Positions 52,685-64,000 of a DNA stretch of 64,000 nucleotides are shown here, one piece after another (within the stretch, counting starts at the first letter, position 1; the number at the start of each line of letters is the position of its first letter). Location: NCBI GenBank assembly GCA_005281725.1, contig SSBO01000012.1, positions 8,531,099 through 8,595,098 on the forward strand, written 5' to 3'. The stretch is from Wuchereria bancrofti. Taxonomy: Eukaryota; Nematoda; Chromadorea; Rhabditida; Onchocercidae. The notes under the pieces were generated by a model. It was given only the letters and a program-made list of their open reading frames with translations, was not told the DNA's origin and ran no database searches. Position numbers and translations under genes: made by a program.

Positions 52685-55600
52685 TTAACTTTTTCCACGC
52701 TTTCTTAGATGTTCATCGGAAGAACTGAGTTCTTGAAGGTTGCACTGCTCACTTGTATCCATGGCGGTTTCATCGTGTATACCTTCATCAGTGTATGGAT
52801 CAGCGTCACTGGTGCTGCTATCATTGTCTTCTTTTTTTTTGTATTTTTTGGACAGCTCCTTGAAATCGCGTAATGCCTTCAAAAAAAGTAAAAGTTAGTC
52901 GTAAGAAATAATCCGGTTTTTTTCTCTATTATTTTAATCATAAGGACTGTCTGATCAATCAATGCGATGATTTTCCTTCCGTTTAAACAGACAAAATAAA
53001 TACTACAACAAGCTTATGATGCTTGTTGTAGATTAGTCATCTCTCCAATTAAATTAGTAACAAAAAGTAGTTCCAAAATTTCTTTCAAATAAAAACGGAA
53101 GCAGACCTCTTCAAGATCCCGCAAATATTGCTCTGTTTTCCCATCTTGTTGGTCAGAACACTGATTCAGCGAATCCTTATTTTCTGTCTCCTCTGTCAAA
53201 TTTTGCTTCGCTACGCCAGTTGCTTCAGCAGAAATTGTATTCAACTGTTCCAAAATCTTCTCCATTGCCATTTCAGTTTGCCTTAAACGTTCCTGGAGTC
53301 CCTTCAGCTTCCGTTTACCTGAAAATTGGCATGTATGTAATCTCTGGACACTCAGAAACATTTTATATTCGATTGTCCCTAGTTATTCATCACATTCTTC
53401 TTTAAATTATTTGATGCAATCTCTTTTAATGAAATTTCAAGGAAAAAAAAAGACGTAAAATAAATTTATACCAATGCCCCTTGTACGTCCATCGTTCCTA
53501 TAATTTTCGTCTGATTCACTTTCCGTCGATGAATAATCATGCCGCCTAATTCGTCGCTTCTTTTTTGACTGAATTTTTTCAACAATATTTTAAAAAATTG
53601 GAACAAAACACGATGCTTCCAGAAGATAGAAAGGATACAAAAGTTAGAACAGTGAAAAAGTAATCTTTATTAATAAATCCCATTCTGTAATGTTTGTGAT
53701 GAATAATGGAATTCGGGTTTTAACTTTGTCCAAATAGAAAAGAATTACGTAACTCGAGAATTTATTAATACAAGTTGTTTGTATTAGTTGGGAAAGAATT
53801 GCATTACTTAAGAAGTATACTATTCAACATATTTATGTTATACGAAAAATTACCTTAACTAGGGTATAAATAAGGAATCCAACGACGCCAACTGTATAAA
53901 TTGGAAGCATCCATGCAAACATTCCTTTGGATGAGGAAGATGGTGTAGTTAAGTCTGGTTGACTTGCTGCCATTCGCATGCCTATAAATGAAATTTTTTT
54001 TTTTGAAAAAAAAGATCTAAAATTTTCCTATTGAACATTCCATGATTCATTCTGTTCATCGTGAAAATGCTTGGTTTTTTATTTTTTCTCATCCCAATAA
54101 ATCACAATCAGAATTTATTATTCCGAATGTAAAGCTACTCCTAGAACTACTAGAAAAACAATAAAAATGAAGGCAGCTATGCAACATATCTGGATGTAAA
54201 TCAGGACGAGATCGTGGTGAACTCATGGCCGGATGAATCGGTGGTCGATTTGTGACTGATTTCCGTGCTGGTGGAGACCGAAAAAATGAAGATATTAATG
54301 GATGAAGCATACTCGGATAAAGCATTGCAAAACACATGGTTATTACTCCGATAACAACTCCAAGCTTCCATCCTGAAAGTGGTGATTCTTCTTCCGAAAA
54401 AGTTCGCCGTCGCCTGAAAATATATCATTTCAATTTTACTAAATTTTAAGAAATTATAGCTCATTATATGCAAATATCCAATTTCTTCCATGTAATCCAA
54501 TAATTTGATTAGTATTATACTGCACACATAAGATTTCTTTCATTCTCGCATACTTCTTTGATCGTACTTACATATCATAACTCATAACAGTCTCACGTCT
54601 AATGAATGTTCACTTCATCTATCTCATCACTTCAATATTTCATATTCTCTCAATCCCTAATCCACATCATCTTTGCTTGCTCAAAAAAAAAAAAAAAAAA
54701 AACTGTCACCAACAACTCGAATAAAATGGACGAAATATGAAATACTTGCAAGTTTCCCTTTCACTTAAATATCATTGAAAATGCATCAGAGTGACTTTTC
54801 TCGAAGCATTGAATGACAAACAGTCATAAAATGTTAATTATTAGTTTTTGGGAAATAGCTGTTTTAGAGATGAAAAAGCCAATAACTTCATGCAATTACA
54901 AACAATTTCAAATTGCTTAAATCAGTTGACAAAAGCTATCCTCCAGTCTAAAATCTGTCCAGCAAATATAACTGCTCCTTAAAAATTGAATTTCGATTAG
55001 TGATCCTCTGTCATATCTTCAAAACAAAACGAATTTAATATATGTTAACGACAGATATCTATCACAATTTCACACTAGGTTGCTAAATATCATCATAAAT
55101 CATATCCTAAAAGTACCATTTTAAGTTGCACAATGTAAAATATCAAGTTACCCAATTTCAGTTTCAATTTCCTTTTAGTCAAAATTTAATCGTAAAGAAT
55201 GCAATATAAAAAATTTAACTCATTCGAAAAACTACAGATGTATTAATGAAGATTAGGTAAAAAGGTTAAATAAAAGAGTATCAAATTTTTTCAAAAAGCA
55301 ATGTTACATAAATGACTAAATGAAGTTAGAGATCTTTCGAAACCTTCTTTCATTCAATAAAGTAAAATTGATAGAATCCCATTTAAAATCAAATTGCTAC
55401 AATAAAATTAGCAGTAACAGCACGAATTTCTCTGTTACATGTGTCACAACAATGAATCAAAACCTTTTATCTGCTTACACTTTCATTTTATTTCATCGTT
55501 ACATTAATCACACTCTCATTTTAATTATTCTCTAAAAGATGATGTGTGATTTGATATTATTTCCAAACTTTACCCCAAATATAGAAGAAAGAAATTTTGA

Positions 55601-55761
55601 TGATTATAACTATTAATATTTATGAAAAGGAAAGAGGAAAAAGAATTAAAATTTTTACAACGTTAATTTGATGAATAAACCTCATAACTGAATGAAAAAT
55701 AAAACATAATAATCAATAAAATGGCGAACCTTCTGGAGTGAAATAATGCTTCCGCTGACAT
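52685..55761 (-). CDS. ric-3: RIC-3, nicotinic acetylcholine receptor chaperone
   Basis: ER-resident two-span protein that promotes maturation of nicotinic acetylcholine receptors. Exons: 55761-55730 (32 bases), 54413 to about 54165, 53981-53854, 53568-53472, 53318-53107, 52876-52685. The protein opens MSAEALFHSRRRRRTFSEEE, then SPLSGWKLGVVIGVITMCFA (first span), a Pro-rich segment (RPPIHPAMSSPRSRPD), second span (MLPIYTVGVVGFLIYTLVK), basic linker (KKKRRIRRHD), and a coiled coil (LQERLRQTEMAMEKILEQL, YLRDLEEALRDFKEL), ending in an acidic Ser-rich tail. GWKLG, CFAMLYP and PPIHPAM are family signatures. Exon 1 is inferred from phase, a good donor and the Arg-run seen in C. elegans RIC-3; its 1.3-kb intron makes it less certain. 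The end of exon 2 is unresolved: several donors between about 54150 and 54240 would join in phase. Confidence 0.88.
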
Positions 55762-58235
55762 TCAACGACTATTTCTGGATATAATAAGCAACCAAGAGAA
55801 AGCAACCCTTCCTTAGCTTTCTTTTACAACATCATCTAGATCTATCCATCGATTCATCTTACACAATTCAATGCTATCGAATTCTTTCTTTCTCTTTCCC
55901 TCTCTCCCCCTCTAGTTTATTTGTTGTAGTGTATGTAGTATATTTTACATTTCTATCAACTGCTTCACTAAACGTCAACGTCAAACTCATGCATTCGTCA
56001 TCTTCTTCATTTTATTTCTCTTCTTTTTTGTAGTAAATTTTTGAAACAAGTTTAAACAAAATAGAAAATAAAAAAAAAAAAAACTTGAATTTGATTGAAT
56101 ATCTAGTAGAGCACATAGTTACTTGATAAGTAACAACCTTTTAAATTAGACTGATTAAATGAACAGTATCAGCAAATCTAAAATGTTCACTGTTACTTAT
56201 CTTCATTACAATCTTAAAACTTCTACAATTTGCATCACATTCTTCTTCTCCTCCTCCTCCTTCTACTACTATTGCTATTACTACTTCAATCATCATTTCA
56301 TTATAATATATGGTGAAGTAGTTCCATATGTACATATATATTTGAAGGAATGAACAAATGGCACTTCAGATGAATAGTTTAATCCAATTGATATCAGTCA
56401 ATTCATTTGCAACTTTTTAGGATTCTTTAAATTAGCTATACCTTAAAATGCAATGCAAATTACATCCACTATTTTGAAATTGACTAAATAAAACATTTGA
56501 ACAGATAGGAAAAGATACACTTAATCGTTTTACTTAAAAAAAAAAGAAAAAAAGAAAAATTCATGAAAAAAGATTACCGGTGTCAGTTTTTTATCAATAG
56601 AATGCTTGTTCTAAACAATATTATTGTCATATTGTTTGATGAAATTCATTTGAAAAACTTCCATTTCTATTAAGAAGCAAAAACGATGACCTCTGATTAT
56701 ATTAACATTTCAGTATCTTTTAATATTTCATAAAATATGATTTGAATAATGTTTTAGTTTAAATTCTGAGACCAAGAATAAAATATTTCCCTCTTCAAAC
56801 TTTATCCTCATTTCCACTTTTTTTTCTTATGCAGAAATTTCCTAATAAATAAAAGCTAATTTGAGAAAATGTTAACTTTATGCACTGATTGCTTCTGACA
56901 TCTTTATAGCTATAAGTTTTCAAAACTTTAGACTCCTTAATGCATTACTTTTACCAGTTGTTTAGAGTTTGTTGTTTTCATTAATATCTCTTGATTGCAT
57001 GTGTTGTGATTATTGTGTGCTGTAGTGCTGTGGTGAAATTTTATACTTTATCATATCTCTGATTGCAACATTAAGAAGCCTTTTTCTCATAATAAACGAC
57101 ATCCACTCTTTTTCTGGCTACGAAAAAGATGGGATTAATCAAATGTTATTAAACCACTTTAGTGTATAAAACAGATGAGAATTTTTTTAGAGAGGTAATT
57201 AGATAATTTGCAAACACATTTATTCAAGACATAAATAGTTTCTTTTTCATTTCCGATTTCGAATATATAAAAATTTTGTTGTGTTTTACAAATTAATTTG
57301 TTGCGATTCAGCATTTAAAAGTTTCCTTGTTTCGCGTTTTTTTTTTCTTTTTTTTTTTTTTTTGTTTGTCAATTCTATCATTTTTATAAATTCAACGTAA
57401 TGATAATCAGAATTAAAAAGAAAAAACTATATACATAGCGATATCAGCACGATGCATCGTCCTTTATTAGTCATATCGTAGTAGCGTTGAGGAATGGAAG
57501 AGGAGAGGAAGAAATGAAGCTATGATGAGTTTGAAATTACCTCCATCTGATAACAACATCAGAAGATAGTATCATAGAGAGAGAGAGAGAGAAGAATTAT
57601 TTCCATGATGTCATCATACTAGACTATTCTTGCTTTTGTCACATGATATTAAAAAGTAGGATCAATGATGAACTTCTTTTAGCCTATCATACTTTCCGTT
57701 AACGTTTACAACGTTAACTTATCACATATGTATGTCATTTGTTATCTCTCATATAAGCAGCATGATGTGGTTATTTCTGACCATTTACAATGAATTTAAT
57801 TCATCAAATAAAATGTGAGATCATTTGAAATAAACTATATTTTTGTTAGCAAACTTTGTAAACTTGCATGATTAATCTACAAATAAAATAAGAAAAACCA
57901 TGTGTTTATTATGTTTGTCACGATGCTGAAAGGTACATTTCTAGGAGAAAGGATTTAAGCTTGATTTCACCTTTTAGTATTGTCCTAGAATATCAGCAAA
58001 GCAATAACAGCCAATTCGATTAGGTCATTCCGTTACTATACGTAAAGTGAGATACGCGGAGATCGCCGTTCTTTGTGGAATTCATGCGTATTTCACGGAC
58101 AGTTTTAAAAGTGCGCGTATTTCACGGATAATTCGTCAGTGTGTTGAATTCGATTTATTGAATTAATTCATTGATTGTCGTCGCAGTGAATTAGTAGTAA
58201 TTGGGTAATTTGATTCATGTTTCTTTATTTTTCAG
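55762..58235. promoter_or_regulatory. Divergent promoter region of ric-3 and CDP-DAG synthase
   Basis: About 2.5 kb between two start codons. It contains T/A-runs (57339-57363), a (GA)n stretch at 57578-57592 and, close to the synthase start, a pair of direct repeats listed separately. No coding exon is recognised. Confidence 0.5.
58085..58130 (+). promoter_or_regulatory. Direct repeat upstream of CDP-DAG synthase
   Basis: gcgtatttcacgga occurs twice, at 58086-58099 and 58115-58128, with 29-base spacing, 110-150 bases before the start codon in a locally less AT-rich stretch. The position suggests a duplicated transcription-factor site; no known factor is assigned. Confidence 0.4.
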
Positions 58236-61200
58236 ATGAAGACTGCAGAAAAAGAATCTCTCCGTCAACGAAAGGTGGAGTCAACAGATGCTAGAAGTCA
58301 TCCTAACAGTGGCGATGCTTCGTCTGTTGTACAGAAGACGGATGTTCGTGCAACATCAGACGAAAGTGATGCAGATGGCCTTATTGATGGTGAAAGGTAA
58401 CAAATATGTAGCAGTTTTTGCGGATTTTAGTTTCAAATATTGCCTTCTATGTTTGAAATTTTTATTTAGAAATCCTCGCTGTGCAGACAATCGCTATCAG
58501 TACTGTACTTCGCCAATACTTACTCTTTACAATGCGTAGTTCTCCTGAAAGAAGTTGGTGATGTTAGCCGTATGATTCCTTTAGTAGTTTCCAGAATTGT
58601 TTGTTTGCTTGTTGAAAATCTTGTTTTTAAATTCAACTATTTACAGCGTTAAAGCTACAGAAAAGTAAGTTTTTCTTCTGTTAAGATGTAGTCTTTTTTC
58701 TTGTTAAAATTGACGTTGTGCTTCATTATCTGATTTGTTGTGTTTTGTGAAATTGTATTATTTCCGTTTGCATTTAAAAGAAACGTGACTTTTTGTAGGA
58801 TATCACAACTAACGAAGAATTTGCCGCAAGGTTCCGATCATTTGGGAGCATTTATCGACCCTGTTCTTTCACCTTTGCCACCAAGGTATTTCGTTGTCAA
58901 CTGCGTAATTGTTTTGTTTCTTCACCAAAAAAGAACTGTATTATATGGAGTTCTAATACTTTTGAAGGATCCAATGCAAGGCTTTGTCTCATTGCAACTC
59001 TCCCACCACTGGGAAACTTATTGGCTAACTGTTCAAACTAGTAACTAAAAAAACAAATGTTTTATTTATTGTTTGTTTTCAGATGGCGAAATTGGGTTGT
59101 GCGCGGTATTTTTTCGATCATAATGGTTTCGCTATTCTCTGTAATCATCAAAATGGGAGCTACATGGCTAATGGCTTTGGTAAGATTTGTTTTTTTTTTT
59201 TTCTTTTTTAGTAAACTTCAGCAAGTACTGTTATTGGAAGACTTATTGAATTGTGAGAAATGATTTAGGTATTTGTCATACAGTTTTGGTGCTTCCATGA
59301 AATTATTACAATTGGTTTGGCAGTTTATCGTCTCTATTCTTTACCGTGGTTTCGCGCACTTTCGTGGTATTTTCTGCTATCGTCAAATTACTTCTTCTTC
59401 GGTGAAAGCTTAATCGATTACTGGGGTATTTTGCTGAGGAAAGATGTACGTATTTTTATATTTAATTATTTTCAGTAGTACTTTGTCACCATAACTTACC
59501 ACAGTTGTTTTTCAAGTTTATTCTTTACAAATATTTATTTAAATTCATTATGTTATTTTCACTGTCGCGGGAATAAATTTGTCGGCATGAATCCTATTAT
59601 TTTAATTATGTATGCTGTCTCATTGTCTCGGGAATAGTGTTTATTTCTTACTGCAAGGTTATTTGTGGAATCCGTTCAAATCTATAAATTTGGTTATATA
59701 TAAATTATTGTCAGTGTATTAAGTGGAAATTTGTAATTTAGTTCGCGTGATCAGTTTTCTTTACCTTAATTTCGAAATTATTTTTAATGTTTGCTGGAGT
59801 ATGCATAATTTTCAGCAGTTTTTACATTTCTTGGTGGCACATCATCGTTTGATTAGTTTCGCCCTATACTGCATAGGTTTTGTGTGGTTTGTTTTGTCAC
59901 TGCGAAAAGGTTATTATCTGCGGCAGTTTTCACTAGTAAGTTTTATTCATACTGTTTTCTTTGCAAATTCGAAATGTTTATTTCATTATAGTATGGAAAT
60001 TTAAACTATTTGGCAATGTTAATGTAGGATTGATAATTACATGGAAAGACCAGTCAAGCCTGGTAAACACTGATGTAGGTAGGTGAAGATTAGATGATCC
60101 GAATCCTGTAGTCGAGCTATAGAATGAAATAAATAGAGTCCTTTATGGCTGACATGCTAAACTTTGTTTGTAGACAGTACCTAGCTTGCATTATTTGCTC
60201 CCACTCTTCTAATTGATTGTTTTAATTCTCGTATTTTTCCCCAAACGAAATTGCGTGGTTTTGTTTTAGAACTCTAAACTAGCGATTGTTTTTCAGATTA
60301 AGGGATTTTATGTTACTCGAAAGGTTTAAATTTGTTGTCAAATAGTTGATTTTAGTTTTAAATCTTTCATGACTATTTTACTGTTCTGCTTTTATTTCAG
60401 TTCGCTTGGTCACACGTAACACTATTGCTGATTGTTTCACAGTCATTCCTCATTATCCAAAATATTTTTCAAGGACTTATATGGTTGGTTTTTAGTCCTG
60501 CAAATTTTATGTGAATTATCCTTCTTTACATTTATGAACTCAGTTATGATTTACAACATATTCGTGAAGTCATTTTAGGTTTCTTGTTCCGGTTTCGATG
60601 GTAATTTGCTGTGATGTTATGTCCTACGTATTCGGTTTCTTCTTTGGAAAGACTCCTCTAATAAAGTTATCTCCGAAGAAAACATGGGAGGGTTTCATTG
60701 GTGGTGGTATCAGCACTGTTCTATTCGGCTTAATTGTAAGTTACATGGAACAATGTGAGTTTGTAAGTTACATGGAACAATGTGAGTTGTGAGTCTGATG
60801 TTATCACCCAGACTGTCGGTCGTATCGTTTACTATGGTTCATCTCCCAATGTTAATATAATTGCAAGTCGGATAGCTCTGCTTAAATATTGTTATCGATT
60901 ATTTTTTTAAATTGATTCATATTTGAAAAGTTACGATTAGTATAAAAACAGCTTCTAGAATCCATTTATATACATTTGCTATATTTCAGCTTTCTTATTG
61001 CCTTCTTCATCATCCCTTTTTTGTGTGTCCATTGGAAGATTATACAGTGGAAAATTACAACTGTACCGTTCCGCCATCATTTGTTCTAAGGTTTGCTATA
61101 GACTTTGAATAGCGCAAACTAAGATCTTTACTTTGGATAACACATGTTATAATAATACGAAGTATCTTTTAGAGAATTCAATATTGGACGACCTATTTCC

Positions 61201-61839
61201 ATCATATTACGATTGATGCAAAGACCTCCAACATTTGAAGTCTATCCTTTTTTACTTCATACGATTGTAATGGGCCTATTTGCTTCCATATTAGGCCCCT
61301 TTGGTGGATTCTTTGCAAGTGGATTCAAGCGAGCTTTCAAAATCAAGGCACTGTTTCCTAAAAATTTTAGATACGTTTGATTCTGTCATTTATTAATGAA
61401 ATTAATGGAAATAATTAATGATACATTCTTCAGGATTTTGGTGATGTCATTCCTGGACATGGTGGTTTGATGGATCGCTTTGATTGTCAACTTCTTATGG
61501 GAACTTTTGTGAATGTTTATATTCACACGTTTATCAAGTTAGTTTTCTTTATAGATTAAATTGTTTTCCAGTTATAATCATTTAAAAAATGCTAAAGAAA
61601 ACTTAGAGTATGTGGATTCTTGCAACTTATTCGGGATTTTCTCTTAAGATTTTAGAAAAAAGTAAAAATTTTAAATTTTACAGATGAAGTGTGACGCGTT
61701 GGTTATGTTTGTTGTTTTTTTCAGAGTCCCCAATCCGTCAAAGCTTTTGCAACAGATATTTTGGCTTCCAGTGGAAGAACAACTTTATATATTCCAGTCT
61801 TTGCGTGACCATCTTCATGAAGGTCTGGTTGATGCCTGA
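58236..61839 (+). CDS. cdgs-1: Phosphatidate cytidylyltransferase (CDP-diacylglycerol synthase)
   Basis: Integral ER membrane enzyme making CDP-diacylglycerol from phosphatidic acid and CTP, feeding phosphatidylinositol synthesis. Twelve exons: 58236-58396, 58647-58664, 58799-58885, 59083-59179, 59269-59445, 59816-59935, 60401-60483, 60579-60735, 60990-61090, 61173-61347, 61434-61537, 61725-61839; 464 residues, matching CDS1/CDS2 (445-461). A hydrophilic N-terminus ([10 protein letters not shown]) precedes [20 protein letters not shown] and further membrane spans, the conserved [14 protein letters not shown], and the CDS signature [20 protein letters not shown] with GGLMDRFDC, whose Asp residues bind metal and substrate. 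The start follows an acceptor (atttttcag) directly, consistent with trans-splicing. Oddities: an 18-base microexon 2, a tandemly duplicated donor after exon 8, and a GC donor after exon 10. Confidence 0.96.
60736..60789 (+). repeat. Tandem 27-base duplication of a splice donor
   Basis: The first 27 bases of intron 8 of the CDP-DAG synthase gene (gtaagttacatggaacaatg and seven more) are repeated immediately, with only the last base changed. Each copy begins with gtaagt. The first copy is open in frame with the exon. Confidence 0.95.
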
Positions 61840-61871
61840 TTTGAGCCCTATATGAAAAATGGATCTGTTCA

Positions 61872-61875
<4 letters not shown>

Positions 61876-61911
<36 letters not shown>
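61876..61911 (+). repeat. Poly-T tract in 3' flank
   Basis: About 35 consecutive T residues starting 36 bases after the CDP-DAG synthase stop codon, probably within the 3' UTR. Length is likely variable and sequencing-sensitive. Confidence 0.85.
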
Positions 61912-61915
<4 letters not shown>

Positions 61916-64000
61916 GTGGCTTTTGAATCTCTCTTCATGATGTATATGCTGGAAAAATGAAATGCCAAAAGTAGTTTATTGCTTCAGATTTTGAAGTACT
62001 TTTTTTGACTCTCAAGATTTGAAAATAATGTTAAGTGATTGGATTAGTATCTCTATGAAGCAAGAATACTTAGAAAAGATGTATGGTTGCATATGTTAGT
62101 AATATGTAACATATTACTGCTATCTACAAACTAAGTAATCTATTAGATTTATCATATTTTAGGTTGGTGATAAATTAATTTGTAGTAGTATTTCATGCAT
62201 TTTCATGTCTCTATGCAGACAGCTGTTCTTGCCATATCGTTCGCTTCAAAATATTTCTTTTTTGAAAATTTTTGAATAGATCACCTTTTTTTATTTCTAT
62301 TGTTTGCAAAAGACATTACTCTCATATTTTACAGTCTTGTATACTTAATATCTCATTGATATTTGGAACTATTTGGTGGTTGTTGTCATTTTGGTAATGT
62401 TACTTTTTTCTGTAAGAATTTTTTTTTTTTGAAATTCGATTGTGTTGAAGTAATTGTTCATGACGATATTAACCTGATGATGATCCGATAGTTTCCCGAA
62501 GTTAGAGAACTAAGTGGTAAGCTGTTTGTATCTGAAATAGGTCTTTCCCAAAACAACAGATTTTTTTTGAAATTCGATTGTGTTGAAGTAAATTTATGAT
62601 CAAGTTGTATAAGTTCATATGAAGTTCTATAATAAATTTGGTCTCATAACTCGTAGCACTTGCTTGCATGTTCTTATTATATCTGTTATTTTCTTCGTGT
62701 TATATTGTATTTGTAATAGATTTAATGAAGTTTTATTATAACTGTATACATTTGCAAGAATTAATGCTGTATTTTCGGTAACATTTTAAAAGGCTATAAT
62801 AGAGTAAAGCAGCTGGGAGTCCATTCTTGGTAATGTTTTGTTGATCTGATCTTGGAAACGACATATTCAGGCGAAAAATTAGAGGTGAATGAATGTTTTC
62901 TAAGAATATTTAGGTTCTTTCTCTAAAGGTAAGAATAGAACAGTGCTTAACTTACTCGTTGCATTGTTGCTTGGCAGCGTTTTTAGGTCTCTGCAAAGAT
63001 CTCTACATTTGAGTTCTTTTTTGGTTCAGTTTTGCTACCCAAGTTTTTTCTTTTTTTTTAGGATTATCTTTCCTCTTGACACTCTAGTTAAGACATGTTA
63101 TCAAACTAGTTCTTTTTACAGATTGTTACATTTGCAAATTATTCATTTTCACAGGTGAATATTTGCATAAGTTGTAATGTTTTGAATTCTACTGACAAGT
63201 ACCGAGTATTTACAATGAATAAATGTTTTTAACATATCAAACAGTATACAAGATATATTAACAAATCAAATGACAAGTATTAGAATAAAAGTAAGTGTTG
63301 ACATAAGTATTGAAGTATTGTATGTTTTAGTTGTGCTAGTGTTGTATCTCTGCCAAACTATCAAGTGTTTTCCTATTTATGAAGTGGAATTTGCATGTTT
63401 AACTAACTTCTTTGTGTTGATTCATGTTATTAAGCTAGTTCTCAATTATTGCTTCCGTCAGAATGTTGTTTTTCTCCTAAAAATACCAGTTTAAATGCAT
63501 TGTTTCTCATTTAATTTAACGCCTTCTTTTCTGCTACCGTATGCATTTCCTTTTAAAGCTCGAGTCAGTTATTTTTTATGAAAATTTATTTTCTTTTCCA
63601 ATTTATATACTTTCACAGTTTTATTCTCTGAATTAGATTTGTTAAAACAATAAGTTTAATCATATTGTTTAGAGCAATAGCTTCGATGGGTGAGAGCATA
63701 ATTATACGATATGATCGGTTTATTGAGTTACTTAGATCAGCAAGCATTAGTAATTTCATTTAAATTAATTCCATTAAAAAAAAGAAAATTCTAAGGAAAT
63801 TTTCCGTGTTAAAAGTAAAATATGCAATTTACAGTTCACTTTGACTGATTATATTGAAAAGATACAATGGAATATTTTATATCGCATAAAAATATTTTTT
63901 CAGCATGATGGAGTATTTTTTCTTTTTTCTAATCTAATAGTGTAGGTTCTTTTTTTTAATTTCTCTTCTCTTGGAAATTTTTTCATTCCTGCATTGTTAC
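61912..64000. other. 3' flank of CDP-DAG synthase, no gene recognised
   Basis: AT-rich sequence with candidate poly(A) signals (for example aataaa near 62631). Short T-rich ORFs, including a hydrophobic one at 63270-63494, have no splice or domain support. Confidence 0.5.
62423..62591. repeat. Direct repeat pair, 31 bases
   Basis: Identical 31-base copies (eight T then gaaattcgattgtgttgaag and taa) at 62423-62453 and 62561-62591, 138 bases apart, in the presumed 3' flank of the CDP-DAG synthase gene. Confidence 0.9.

Noticed and set aside
63270..63494. 74-codon hydrophobic ORF near the right edge
   Set aside because: Same composition effect as other AT-rich ORFs; no acceptor or donor support.

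Overview
The window is nuclear DNA from a nematode, most likely a parasitic one of the spirurid/filarial type (clade III); the species is not determined. It is AT-rich with many homopolymer runs. Genes are split into many exons of 20-330 bases separated by introns mostly of 60-400 bases with TTTCAG/TTTTAG acceptors. Several start codons lie directly after such an acceptor, as expected of spliced-leader trans-splicing. The proteins are animal proteins, and two (a DB-module/Ig/FN3 receptor and RIC-3) have clearly nematode-like forms. No bacterial, viral or transposase-like genes were recognised.

Layout. 174-1186 (-): 5' part of a UDP-sugar transporter (SLC35A type) running off the left edge. 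2742-6201 (-): testin-like PET/LIM protein. 6.2-12.4 kb: gene-poor, with one unexplained ORF near 11.2-11.7 kb and an isolated exon-like block at 12.42 kb. 16137-19377 (-): ariadne-2-type RBR ubiquitin ligase. 20697-25109 (-): long two-RRM protein I cannot name. 26446-28697 (+): MOF-type MYST histone acetyltransferase. 29366-29870 (+): candidate small signal-peptide/membrane gene, with a 40-codon ORF just upstream. 30.3-39.7 kb: long AT-rich gene desert with microsatellites and a fold-back inverted repeat. 39752-51332 (+): 26-exon type I receptor of about 1,516 residues made of Ig, DB, FN3 and Cys-rich modules. 52685-55761 (-): RIC-3, convergent with the receptor. 58236-61839 (+): CDP-diacylglycerol synthase, divergent from RIC-3. 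The last 2 kb hold no gene I can support.

These are mostly unlinked housekeeping and neuromuscular genes and no pathway cluster is evident. Exon models were built by hand from reading-frame continuity, splice consensus and family similarity. In most genes all exon phases add up to an open frame. The exceptions are the exon 1/2 junction of the RRM gene, the end of RIC-3 exon 2 and the end of receptor exon 8. The points most worth following are a tandemly duplicated splice donor in the CDP-DAG synthase, two GC-AG introns, a furin-type site inside an FN3 domain of the receptor, the small secreted/membrane gene at 29.4 kb and the frame-broken ORF at 11.2 kb.
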